Source of the DNA: Manis javanica | Lineage: Eukaryota; Chordata; Mammalia; Pholidota; Manidae | DNA: 64,000 bases | Reading direction: 5' to 3' | NCBI RefSeq assembly: GCF_040802235.1 | Contig: NC_133160.1 | Location: 100,433,160 to 100,497,159, forward strand | Shown: piece after piece, positions 12,523 to 22,702 of the stretch | How positions within the stretch are numbered: the first letter of the stretch is position 1 | Layout of the letters: the number at the start of each line of letters is the position of its first letter | The notes under the pieces: model-generated | The model's database searches: none | Seen by the model: the letters and a program-made list of their open reading frames with translations, nothing else | What the model was told of the DNA's origin: nothing | Program-made: the position numbers and the translations under genes

Positions 12523-13216
12523 CAGTGTATCCTGCAGGATCCCCCTACAGGCCCAAGCCATTTCCCTCATTCTGAAATCATGTAAAAGCCATAAATGTAT
12601 CAAGACCCTCAGTTCCACTCACCACTGGAACAGGAATTAAAATATGCCCACTGATACAGGTAAAGGGGATAAAATGGTACAAACTGCCAATTATAAACTA
12701 AATTAGTCACAAGGATGAAAGCTCAGCAAAGGGAATATTGTCAAAAATATTGCAGATTTTTGTGCAGTGACAGATAGTAACCATACTTACGGTGGTGAGC
12801 ATTTCATAATGCATGTAATTGTCAAATCACTCAGTTGTACATCTGAAACCAATGTAATACTGTATATCAATTATATTTCTTTTTTTTATCAATTATATTT
12901 CAATAAAAAAGAATTTATGTCCTCAGCCTGCCCCAATAAATAGCTCTCTGGGAAGAAATGGCAATCTTGTGGCCCTGAATCCACAGTGCTACCTGTCTGC
13001 TCCTTCTTCCTCCCCTAATCAGTGTGGGCCTCTTCTGAGCACTGAGTTCTTATCTTGACCCCCATTGGTCCTATGTTGATTAGGCCCCAGGCTTTCAGAA
13101 CCAGAACCGTGACAACCATAATTTATGGAAACCCAGCCATGAGGCTCCCTGGGCAAAAGAGCCTAATACTGACAGAGCAGGGTCTTAACAAAGCAGACCA
13201 GAAAAGCTAAACCCCT
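12523..13216. other. Unassigned stretch before the LTR cluster
   Basis: No gene seen. An AT-rich tract at 12870-12910 holds two repeats of atcaattatattt, the second followed by caataaaaaag, and resembles a decayed retroelement tail. Confidence 0.4.
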
Positions 13217-13556
13217 TGTCTCATCTGGGGGTTTCAGCCCTGGGCAAGTTCACTGTGGATTCAGTGAGACTAGAATGTTCTTGGGATAAAAGGTCTTACT
13301 TAAACTTTATTCTCTTTGATAGCAGGTCAAGCACTGTAATCCCATCTGCTGGTGGGCCAGTCTCCTTGCAGCTGGCGGCCTCTGCCTCCAGCTGGCAGCC
13401 CCCACAGCCTCCCATGGAGCTCTTTATATAGAGTCAATAGTAACTCGTTGCCCACATGTGTGCAAGCCTATGCCTGTGAGCATTGCACGTGCACAGTGGG
13501 CAAGCAGACCTGGGTCAGGTGAGAATTCTGGTCATGGGATTTCCATTTTCTCTACA
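13217..13556 (-). mobile_element. Solo LTR, class III-like family, copy 1
   Basis: Begins TG and ends CA (sense on the minus strand). It shares with the provirus at 17.2-21.8 kb the U5 text ggtttcagccctgggcaagt and the following cactgtggattcagtg. Seen from the plus strand, the complement of the polyadenylation signal is at 13306-13311 and the TATA region at about 13422-13430. The flanks CCCCT and CCCAT give an imperfect 5-bp TSD. Length 340 bp. Confidence 0.8.
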
Positions 13557-13659
13557 CCCATTGCAGGAAAAATCAGCACCTCAAGCCGCAAGGCTGAGAG
13601 CAACTTCTTGAGATCTAGTCTAGTGGAAAGACACAAATGATAGCTATTTTTTTGAGTGC

Positions 13660-14379
13660 TGTGGAGAAAGTGAAGGTTTCTACAGCCAGAATTATCACCT
13701 GGCCCTGGTCAGCTTGCTCACTACACGTGTGGGCAATACATTGTTATTGATTCTATATAAAGAGCTCCACTCTGGGCAGGGCTGCAAGGCTGCAGGAGAG
13801 CAGAGACTGGAGTGGTGGCATCGCCGAGGACAGACACTGAGATGGCTGCAGGGGCAGAGAGGCCCAGAGGCAGAGACCAGCTTGCTACATGCAGACTCGC
13901 TCTGAGTGGACAGGATTCTAGTGATTGACTTGCCACTGTGGGAGTAAAGTTGGGTATAACCCTTTGTGGATAAAATGAAAGTTCCTGTGGCCAGGATTCT
14001 CACCTGGCCCTGGTTGGCTAGCTCACTACAAAGGTTTAGGCAATATGTCATTATTGGCCCTATATAAAGAGCTCTGCCCAGTGCTCTGAGAAATATGGTG
14101 GCATGGCTGCAAGGCTGCAGGAGAGCGGAGCAGAGGCTGGAGTGGTGGCAGCGCCAAGGACAGAGGCCTAGAGGATGGCTGTGTGGGACAACTGTGTGGG
14201 CAGAGACCAGCTTGCTGCATGCAGACTTGCTCTGAGTGAACGGGATTTTAGTGACTGACCTGCCACCTGGAAATAAAGTTGGGTATAACCCTTTCACCCA
14301 AGAACATTTTACTGTCATTTTCTTTGGTCACACTGAATCCATAGTAAATTTGCCCAGGGCTGAAACCCATTGGCAAGAT
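13660..14379 (+). mobile_element. Tandem LTR (U3-R then U3-R-U5), class III-like family
   Basis: Two head-to-tail LTR copies in sense orientation. The first (13660-13964) has a TATA box at 13754-13761 and the variant polyadenylation signal AGTAAA at 13933. It stops about 26 bases after that signal, which is where the R region should end. The second (13965-14379) starts anew with TG, has a TATA box at 14061-14068 and AATAAA at 14272-14277, and continues through U5 to ggcaagat. The pair is flanked by AGTGC at 13655-13659 and 14380-14384, so it behaves as one insertion. The minus-strand open frame spanning it (13695-14318) is a shadow of the duplicated sequence. Confidence 0.8.
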
Positions 14380-14394
14380 AGTGCTCCATCTGTT

Positions 14395-14560
14395 CCAGGG
14401 ACTTAACATGACTATCTTATTTAATCCTCAAAGCAATGTTTCTACTGGGGTGCTTTGTCCCCCTCATTTTACAAATGAGGAAACTGAGGACTCACGAACA
14501 CTATTACTTTGTCTAATGTTACAAGCTGAGGCTTCAACCCAGGAGGCAGACCTGGGACAT
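14395..14560 (-). mobile_element. MIR SINE, antisense
   Basis: Contains tcttatttaatcctcaaagc and ttacaaatgaggaaactgag, the reverse complement of the MIR core and 3' half. Confidence 0.75.
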
Positions 14561-14870
14561 CTACAGAGACTTCTGTCAGCAGTGCAGTGAGGCACTGGTG
14601 GTGGAGCCGTTTTAAGGCTACACAAATAAGACTGTCAGTAGTTGTTTCCTCCTAGGGGATGGAAGCTTCAAGAAACTAAGTTGGAAGGGGGCCCAGCTAA
14701 CAGGGATGGAGTCCAGGACAGGGCTCCAGGTCTAGAGAAGCAAAGAACAAAGGCAGAATAAATAGCAGAACGGACCTGGAGTAGAGGGAAGTTGCAGCCC
14801 TGTGCTCACTGGGGAACCCAGGTAAACGAAGTTTCTCCAGTGTGACCTGGGGAGAGTGGGGATTGGGGGC

Positions 14871-15302
14871 TGTCTTGCCAATGGGTTTCAGCCCCAGGCA
14901 AGTTCACTATGGATTCAGTGTGACCATAGAAATTGACAGCAAAATGTTCTTGGGGTGAAAGCGTTTGTACCCAACTTTATTTCCAGATGGCAGGTCAGTC
15001 ACTAAAATCCCATTCACTCAGAGTGAGTCTACATGTAGCAAGCCGGTCTCTGCCTCTGGGGCCCTCTGCACAGTCATCCAGGACAGCCATCCTCTGGGCC
15101 TCTGTTCTCAGTGCTGCCACCACTCCAGCCTCTGCTCTGCTCTCCTGCAGCCTTGCAGCTGTGCCACCATGTTGCGTGCAGAGCACTGGGCGGAGCTCTT
15201 TATATAGAGTCAACAGCCATGGATTGCCCACAGGCATGCAGTGAGCTAGTCAACCAGGGCCAGGTGAGAATCCTGGGCACAGGAACTCTCATTTTATTCA
15301 CA
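14871..15302 (-). mobile_element. Solo LTR, class III-like family, copy with intact TSD
   Basis: Starts tgtcttgccaatgggtttca and ends ttcaca, so it is TG...CA with the sense strand on minus. A perfect 5-bp TSD, GGGGC, lies at 14866-14870 and 15303-15307. From the plus strand the polyadenylation signal complement is at 14976-14981 and the TATA region at about 15199-15207. Length is 432 bp. It is longer than the provirus LTRs because about 140 bp more lie between TATA and the polyadenylation signal. Overlapping open frames in several phases are artefacts of its GC-richer R region. Confidence 0.88.
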
Positions 15303-15489
15303 GGGGCACAGCAAACTTTCCCAGACTCCACTGACAAGGGAGAAGGAAGTTCCTGCTGTATCTTCAATACTGGTTTCATTGACTTGGGGTACAAGGAGGG
15401 CTGAGGCTTTTTGTGCTTGGCTGTTTTTGCTGCCTGCACAAAAGGCTAGAGTAGGACAAGGTGGATAACAAGGTGTATAGTATAGTGTT

Positions 15490-15690
15490 GATGAGGGTAG
15501 ACAATGGAGCCCCTCTGCCTGGGTTCACATCCTACCCTGATGCTTATTAGTTCTGCAACCTCACAAATTTCTTAATCTCTCTGGCCTCATTTTCCCCAGC
15601 TGCAAAATAGGGATAATAGAAGAAACTACCTGATAATGTAGTAAGGATTGAATGAGAAAATGCATATATATTTACAATTGTGTGTAACAT
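15490..15690 (+). mobile_element. MIR SINE, sense
   Basis: Reads gcctgggttcacatcctacc, then cctcattttccccagctgca, then aatagggataatagaag, in the MIR consensus order. Confidence 0.75.
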
Positions 15691-17000
15691 ATAATACTCT
15701 TACACTAAATATTAGCTATTGTTATCCACGGCTCTTTGACCTGTTCCCTCTTATGTGCCTGCCCACCCTCTTTTACATGTGGAATTTCCCTTACCAGCAA
15801 ACTCCTCCCTGCAGGTGCTACATGTCAGATCCGGTGAGTTCACTAAGCCTCTACAGGCAGCCAGTTCTGCCTCATCTAGGCCAGGCCCAGGTTCCAGCTA
15901 TTTCAAACACCTGTGTTCATCCCCTGCAGGCCGCCCATGCAGTTTATTAGGTAGCAAGCTCCTCCAGGCTCCCCATGAACAAGTCTGGTATTGGATAACA
16001 GAATTGATCTCTCAGATTTGGAACCTTGAGCTGAGGATTTGATTGTCAGAGATCAAACTCTTGACCATTCCACATTTCACAATTACAGCATGTGCTAGGA
16101 CATCCTAACAAGCCTCTGGGAATGATGGAGTTATCTATTACTTTACAAATCCTTGAGGAAGGAGGGTTGTTAATGTACAGAAGAATTTCCTCTGCCTTTC
16201 AGCCTTTAGAAAAATCCTGAACAATACAATCATTTGAAGTGCACTTACCAATATAATTCTATGCATAAAATCTTTGCACTCTTCCCTATTAACACTGGAC
16301 AAAGAAAACCTCCTGGATAGCTACATGCTCATGAAAATCATCCCTGAAAACACATACAAACATGTGCTTGAAATTTTGCACAGAATCTCAGAAGTTTCAC
16401 ATGAAGATGGCCCTGGGCCCCAAGTTAAATCCTAAATGTTAGTTTAAAAGCATTTTTCTTTTTTATTATCATTCTCTGATTTTTCCTTCATTTTCTCCCA
16501 CTCCAGTTCACTTATTCTTATCCCCCAATTTTGTGACAATCAAACTTCATAGAAACACATACATGTATATTCTGCATACTGATTTCTAAACAAGTATCAA
16601 TCTAAGAAAGTTTTAGATTCAGAATCATATTCATCTTGGCTAATAAAAGGAAATTTGATTTAACATAGACCAGAAATGAAAGAACATCTTGGAAGGATGC
16701 AAATTTCATGTTGGCAGCATTGCTTGTCTGACCTCATTTGCTTTTGGTTTATGTTAAATTAAAATTAATTTCAACCAGAATCAATATATTTAAAACTATT
16801 GGGGTTTTCCTCAGAGCTGAATCAATAAAAAGGCCTACTGGCTTCAGAAAAAATTGATTAAAATTTCATTTCAAGTCTTATATTTAAAGCAGAACACTAC
16901 AAGTAGCTTGCTTGCTCTCAAGAAAAACTTAGATATAGTTCTGTAACTTAAACTGTTTCAATACTGAGAAAAGTTTTGATATCTTTTTTAAATGATGGTG
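15691..17000. other. Unassigned stretch, no gene seen
   Basis: The part at 15800-15970 is GC-richer, with overlapping open frames of about 95-100 codons (15648-15950, 15755-16042). No domain is recognised. The remainder is AT-rich and featureless by eye. Confidence 0.4.
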
Positions 17001-17004
17001 ATGA

Positions 17005-17175
17005 CATTAATATCTGCCATTAACTGAATATCAACTATATGCCACTGTGTGAGTTCTTCACAGGCATTATCTCTAGTTCTTGCACAGCGCTGAAAGGGGA
17101 GGACTATGATTTTATTTTTCATGTGAGAAACTTAAGATTAAGTAATTTTTTTAAAAGTCACACAGATGATATATG
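17005..17175 (-). mobile_element. MIR SINE, antisense, beside the provirus
   Basis: Contains ttcttcacaggcattatctc and later gtcacacagatgat, the reversed MIR order. It ends shortly before the provirus insertion site. Confidence 0.6.
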
Positions 17176-17237
17176 GAAAGGTGCACACAGTATGCAATAT
17201 TTATGAGAAAGATAAGTCGCTGACTTATTCACATGAA

Positions 17238-17523
17238 TGTCTTGCCAATGGGTTTCAGCCCTGGGCAAGTTCACTATGGATTCAATGTGACCAAAGAAAA
17301 GGAGAGCAAATGTTCTTTGGGTTGAAAAGTTTATTACCTGGTTTGTTCTCCTTACAGTAGGTTGAGCACTAGCACCAGAGCACTGGGCCAACCTCCCTAT
17401 ATAGGCAATAATAGCTTATTGCCTAAAGGTGTGGAAGCAGTAGCCTAGCAACAGGTCAGTTACATCATCAGGTGGTTTAAGTTCAGTGAGGATCTTGGCC
17501 ATAGGAACCCTAACTTCCCCACA
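17238..17523 (-). repeat. 3' LTR of the provirus
   Basis: 286 bp, TG...CA. From the plus strand the polyadenylation signal complement is at 17330-17335 and the TATA complement (ctatatag) at 17398-17405. Compared with the 5' LTR it lacks about 20 bp near 17375 and has scattered substitutions. This divergence shows the insertion is not recent. Confidence 0.9.
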
Positions 17524-17687
17524 CACTACCACCCCTCCAGGATTCTTGCCTTACAATCTACATGCTTTCAATCTTCCACAAGGGTCCCTGTGTGAGAAAG
17601 ATGGAGCACTGTAACCAGATTACACAACAGCAAGAGGATAACAACAACTTAGAGATAATAAAAATAAAGATACAGCAAGATTTTGAT

Positions 17688-17768
17688 ACAAAAATTATAA
17701 TAATCCTCAAGCCAAAGGAGGTTCCTAATAACAAAAATTATAATAATCCTCAAGCCAGAGGAAGTTCC
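17688..17768. repeat. 43-bp tandem duplication inside the provirus
   Basis: acaaaaattataataatcct and the following ctcaagcc... begin at 17688 and again at 17731, a period of 43 bp. It lies between the integrase end and the 3' LTR, where no env sequence is recognisable. Confidence 0.85.
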
Positions 17769-17792
17769 CAATCCTCAAAGACTTTAGGAGTG

Positions 17793-19760
17793 TTAAGACA
17801 CATGTTTTAATGCCACCAATATAGGCAAATCTTGTCCATCAGGTAGGATGCATACAAGAGAGTGGTCCTGTGATAGGACTGTAGCAGGAAGGGGGTCCCT
17901 CCCGGGTCTAGTATACCATACTTTTACTCCTTTCCCCGTGGGAGTTACTGAAGGGTCTATATATAGTGCTACTGGAGGCACATGCACTGGCCATAATGAT
18001 AAAACAAAACTCCCCAGTAAGATGCTCTTACCTTCTAGCCATTTAGGATATACAACTGTGACCTTTGGCGGTCACTCTGCTGTTATTCCAGGAATACACA
18101 GGAGGCCAGCTTCCAGGGCTTGTCCCCAAGGTGTCAGGAGAGCCAGCCATCGTTGGTCCATGTGTTGAAAGGTCCAAGGCCATGTCCACTCAATGGAGTT
18201 TCCGGGGTTCAGTAGAATTGGTGCTGGCAGCAAGATGTTATTCTAGTGGCTGAACCTCGGCTTCAGTGATTCTTCCTTGGTTTGTACTTGCAGTTGTATG
18301 GGGGAGGCAGCCATATGTGCTAACATGTCTATGGGGCTCAAAGGTCCCTTTCGGAGTCTCACATTCAAACGCTGTAGTACAGTCCATAAGTGGACTGACC
18401 ATCCCCACAGACTATTAGTATCTGACATTAGTCCAGATTTTAACAAGCCATTGTGCCTCTCTATCATGCCTGCTGTGGTAGGATTGTATGGCACATGAAA
18501 CTTCCACTTGATTCCCAGCTGTCTCACCCATTCTTGCAGTGTATGTCCAGTAAAATGGGTGCCCTGATCACTCTCAATCACCTGTGGTCAGCCATAGGCA
18601 GCAAAGAGATGCTCCAGGCCTCTTTTGGTCACCTGCTATTCTTCACAATGGGTAGGACAAGCAACCAGAAGTCCAGTAGCTGTATCCACACAAGTCATCG
18701 CATACCGATATCCTTCTGACACAGGTAGAGGCCCAATATAGTCTACCTGCCACCTGACGAGGGGTATAGGCCCCTTTGCTATTGTCCCATGTTGCTGTGG
18801 AACTCTGCGTAAGTCCCTTTTGGAGGTCACGACACACTCCTGCTGGGCTCTACTAACTTCTTCGAAGGTCAAAGGCAAGCCCCACTGACGGGCTATAGCC
18901 CACATTGTCTTTTGTCCCACATGCAACAAATGCTGATGTAGCCATTGGGCTACATCAGAGGCAGGCTTTACTTCTAACCAACGTATCTGGGCCAAATTAT
19001 TTGCCTCATCATTTCCTGGGGATGACAGTGGCAAATGACCTGTCACATGGTATATTGTAATTATTTTGGTGTGACCACAGGCCCATAAGTCTTGCCCCCA
19101 AAGGGGTAGGTGACCAACTATCCAGTTGGCATGGTGCCAAGTTGGTAGCCACAGGGTCAAGCCCTGATAGACAGCCCAGCAGTCAATGCAGACAACTATA
19201 GGGGAGGACTCCTGGCTGATCACAAGCCACACAGCCTGCAACTCTGCCCATTGGCTGCTCAGCTGCTCTTCCCCTCACCATCTTCCATCCATATTGTCTC
19301 AGTCTTAGGATGGAAAGCTATGGTGCTCCAGTTTGGGGGCTGCCCATGACTGGAGCCATCTGTATACCATGCATCTTTGGTTATAGGGGCTCTCTGCTAC
19401 TAATGGTTCAAAATCAAGTTCTTCCTGCTTTTCACTAGTATATGTCATGGGCCCCAACAAGCATTGGAGTTCTTCACTCAAGGGGCTACTAGAGAGAGCA
19501 CTACGCTGCTGTAGGTAAGCACCCCACTTGGCTAGTGTGGGTGTTTGTGCCACACCACTCCTTGGTTTTTGGGTCCAGTCTTGTACCCACCCAAAGATGG
19601 GATAGATGGTTATGTCCTTTATTGGGGCCATTCCAGTGATGGGTTCTGTGGCCAGTAAGGTGTGATACATGGCAGCCAGTTGCTTTCTATCTAAGTGTAT
19701 TGTACCTCTGCCCCCTTCCAGAGTTGTGACCAGAATCCAATGGGTTGGCAAGTTCTTCAG
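17793..19760 (-). pseudogene. Provirus pol remnant: RNase H and integrase
   Basis: Read downward from about 19760. A presumed reverse transcriptase thumb/connection segment (19760-19400) leads into RNase H (about 19300-18990, with SSQWAELQAVW and CIDCWAVYQGLTLW) and integrase. The integrase zinc-finger region (about 18970-18850) keeps its His residues and one Cys, but the second Cys position reads Thr (ECVVT). The core shows WQVDYIGPL (near 18752), SDQGTHF (near 18570) and GMIERHNG (near 18458). The last two place Asp and Glu exactly 35 residues apart, the retroviral D,D-35-E pattern. A C-terminal SH3-like segment with VKVWYTRPG follows at 17987-17793. All pieces lie in one frame and are broken only by stops, including several at 19260-19310, one at 18636-18638 and one at 18588-18590. 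No YxDD polymerase motif is present. The enzyme is dead as it stands. Confidence 0.85.
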
Positions 19761-19829
19761 CAGAAAGTCTTGCAAACACACAGGTCGGACTCGTGGCTCT
19801 GTCTCTGACCTCTGCCTCTTTGGTCTTAA

Positions 19830-21271
19830 TGGCTTTAACTGCTGCTCTGGTTTCAGCTGTTGCCATAGCTCCAGTAAGATCCTATTTGACTTCCCATCTA
19901 ATTTCCTTCCATTTGCTTCTGCCCATATTAAATCAACACACATCTGGGTGCTCGTAACCTTCATAGGGCCCTGTAAATTCTTCTTGTAAGTAACAGGTTT
20001 TATTTCTTTCTGGATTCTCATTGTTTCTGCCTCTCCTAAGTCTGCTACTATATGTGTCACCTCGCTTATGGGCTGCCCTAAGTGAGGGGAAAGAATGGCC
20101 ACTAGAGACCCAAAGAGGGATGTATGTAGGAGCCATTTGAAGTACAGTATTTCTCATCCCAGTAGTGAAAATCTCTTCATCTGGGCCATAATTCTCTGGA
20201 CTATAGACAGCACTTCTTATGCCTAGCTCTCGTAGTACCTGTTGGAGCTCAGCATATGTCTGCCGTCTAAGAGGAGAGGATGGCAGATCACCTGGATTGG
20301 GCCACACAGCATTAAGTGCAGCCATAAGCCAATCAAGGAGGGAGTGACTCCCTGGGGTCTAATGTGCATTTTGTAATCGCTGCCTCAAGGCAGGCTGCAC
20401 TGTCAGGAAGACAGCTTTACCATCTCTGATCCCGACAGAACAATTCCATCCACCCCTAAGTCCCACAGACGAGGAGCCAAGCTGATATTGACTCCAAGGG
20501 CTAATGTCTAAACCAGGAGCCCAAATCCACAGACTCAGCCTGAGTATAGGGGCGAGGCACAGAGTGCTCCACAACCTGGGGAGGGGGCTACTCCTCTTCT
20601 TGGGGAACTTTCAGCTGCTGGGTCTTTATTTTCTTTACAACCACTGGGCAAGCTTTTGATACAGGAGGCGCCAGTGCCTCTGGCACCACCCCTTCATCCT
20701 CCCCCAGCTCCTCCATTTCTGGGGCTGATGGCATCTTTCTCTCCCCTCCCCCAAGTCATCCTCCGCTACAATCTTTAACTTTTCTACTGTGCCTTGCAGC
20801 AATGCTACCTCAGTCTTCAGAAGCTTTCTTACCTTCACCTCAATGCTGCACAGCTGACATTCTTGTGCCATCTCCACCTGTGCTTCCCTCAGGAGTCTGT
20901 CTTTTTCCTTGATGGCGTCTTCCTCCTTCAGAACACCTGGCAGCGCTGCCATCTTGTCTCCAATTGCTCCTTGCTGCCGGTGCTCTTGTGCTGCCTCCTC
21001 CCGCATCCAGGCCATCTCCTTCCTCAGGGAATCTACAGAGGTTTGCAGTTCGCGTTCTAGTGCCGCCTCCTCCTGCATCAATACTATCTCCGTCCTCAGG
21101 GCATCCACAGAAGTCTGCAGCTTGTTCTTGTGCCACCTCTTGAAGCAATGCCACTTCCCTCCTCAGGGAATCTACTGAAGTCTGCAGCTCACGTTCTTGC
21201 ACTGCCATTTCTTGGGTCTCCTCTGTAGACCTTTTTAAGACTGTGAGAAGCAGCCAACCCACAGTCCCCAC
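19830..21271 (-). pseudogene. Provirus gag remnant: coiled coil and capsid
   Basis: Read downward from 21271. The N-terminal part is a charged coiled coil with repeats of about 24 residues around ELQTSVDSL. At DNA level the repeat starts near 21161, 21094 and 21022. The 67-bp spacing between the first two (against 72 for the next) marks a 5-bp loss that shifts frame. The capsid-like part follows (20574-19933, with GGWNCSVGIRDGK and TYAELQQVLRELG). Near 20100 a second frameshift moves reading into the frame that contains LGQPISEVTHIVADLGE and runs on into pol. A stop near 20357 also interrupts it. Class III Gag proteins commonly have such coiled coils, but the assignment rests on motif recognition only. 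Confidence 0.75.
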
Positions 21272-21513
21272 TGCCTCACGGGCACTCTACTTCTCAAAGG
21301 GTCTGCTTACTGTACTAAGAGCCACCCCTACTGTCTCAGGTGTCACCTCCACTTGCCTCCAGTCCTGGGGTGGGGCCCAGTCCTCTAGGAGGCAAGCCAC
21401 CTCAGACCACATACCCATTGGGGGGCAATCCACTGTCTCCCCATTCACAGGGGCAGCCCGCTGAAGTACCCCTCCCATAAGGGCTGCCTGTCTTTTTCCT
21501 TAGTCAACAATGA

Positions 21514-21531
21514 ACCCTGCTGACTTTGCCA
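21514..21531 (-). other. Primer-binding site resembling tRNA-Ser
   Basis: Two bases after the 5' LTR, the minus strand reads TGGCAAAGTCAGCAGGGTTC. From memory of tRNA-Ser(AGA/UGA) 3' ends it differs at four or five positions, two of which fit decayed CpGs. It is a poor fit to the common Leu, Lys, Pro and Arg primers. The tRNA comparison was made by eye. Confidence 0.65.
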
Positions 21532-21533
21532 AT

Positions 21534-21825
21534 TGTCTTGTCAATGCGTTTCATCCCCGAGCAAGTTCACTATGAATTCAATGTGACCAAAGAAAATGTT
21601 ATTGGGGTGAAAGGGTTTATTACCCAGCTTGTTCTCCCAGCAGTAGGTCATGCACTAGCGTCTTTACCTCTCTCTGCCCAGAGCACTGGGCCGAACTCTA
21701 TATAGTACAACAACAGCTTATTGCCTAAAGGTGTGGAAACAGTAGCCTAGAAACAGGCCAGTTACATCATCAGGTGGTTTAAGTTCAATGAGGATCCTGG
21801 CTGTAGGAGAGCCAACTTCCCCACA
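21534..21825 (-). repeat. 5' LTR of the provirus
   Basis: 292 bp, TG...CA. The TATA complement ctatatag is at 21698-21705 and the complement of AATAAA lies in gggtttattaccc near 21618. It is about 140 bp shorter than the 432-bp solo LTR at 14871. Confidence 0.9.
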
Positions 21826-22526
21826 ATGAACATTTTGTAATGTGCATTATATAAAGACAATGTACTTCTGTTTTATCTTACTACCACAACTTACATTTCA
21901 ATCTTTACATAATAAATCTCTATGTAGTATTTCCCAAAATTCTGAGAAGAGTCAATGCCTATTGTCTTTAAGTGCCCAGCATTCACATCCCCTGTATAAT
22001 AGCACCTCTATCCACTTTTAGTTCATGTGATTAAGGTGGGCCTAACCCCATCCCCTGCCTCCAGAGCTGGGGATAGAAGTCAAGTCTAACCAATCAAAAC
22101 ACTGTATTACTCTGACTACAGGGTAACTGGTTCCAAGATGGTCATAAAACTTAACAGGGAGAATTAGAACTGTCTCCCAAACTTTTGTTGGAACTCTTGA
22201 GAATGAAAACATTTCTTCCCACTGGAGTTGCTACAATGATAGGACAGTAGCCTAAAGACAAAGAAATAACTTTCCTGAATTTGTAATTAGCAAAGGAATG
22301 TAGTGTCGTGTGATGAAGAAAGACCAATTCCTGGATCAATCTTTGTCTGAAGCCATCTGGATTTCTCCATTTAATGATCTAAAGAATATCAGTTTTTCCT
22401 TATTTCAATTTCTTGATTCAATCAAAAGACTTCTAATACAGAGTATAATTTCAGCCTAAAACTTTCTATTAGATGCTGGACTTGTTTTTGGAGACACTAA
22501 GACTATAAGAATCACCAAGCAGATTC
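21826..22526. other. Unique AT-rich stretch, no gene seen
   Basis: No recognisable repeat or exon. Open frames of 62-81 codons on the minus strand lack domains. Confidence 0.4.
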
Positions 22527-22702
22527 TGTGATAGGCAGAATAATGACCACCCCCTAAAGATATGCACGCCCTCATCCCTAGGAGCTGAGAATATGTTATT
22601 TTACATGGAAAAAGATCTTTGTAGATGTGATCAAGGATAAGGACTTTGAGGCTAGATGAGCCAATTTCATCACATAAGTCTTTAAAAACAGAAAAGGTCA
22701 AG

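Larger units (their letters stand above)
17238..21825 (-). mobile_element. Class III (ERV-L-like) provirus, internally deleted
   Basis: A 4.6-kb provirus read on the minus strand: 5' LTR 21825-21534, primer site, gag remnant, RNase H and integrase remnant, 3' LTR 17523-17238. The perfect 5-bp TSD ATGAA lies at 17233-17237 and 21826-21830. A 5-bp TSD, LTRs of the TGTGGGG...GACA type, a coiled-coil Gag and the order RNase H-integrase favour a class III, ERV-L-related element. Related autonomous elements are about 6.5 kb. Here I find no YxDD-type polymerase motif, no protease and no env, so a large internal deletion is inferred. Every remaining gene has stops or frameshifts, so the copy is defective. 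Confidence 0.88.

Noticed and set aside
13695..14318. 207-codon minus-strand open frame
   Set aside because: It lies antisense to two tandem LTR copies. The apparent internal protein repeat is only the LTR duplication, and no domain is recognised.
19669..19989. 106-codon plus-strand open frame inside the provirus
   Set aside because: Antisense shadow of the gag/pol remnant.
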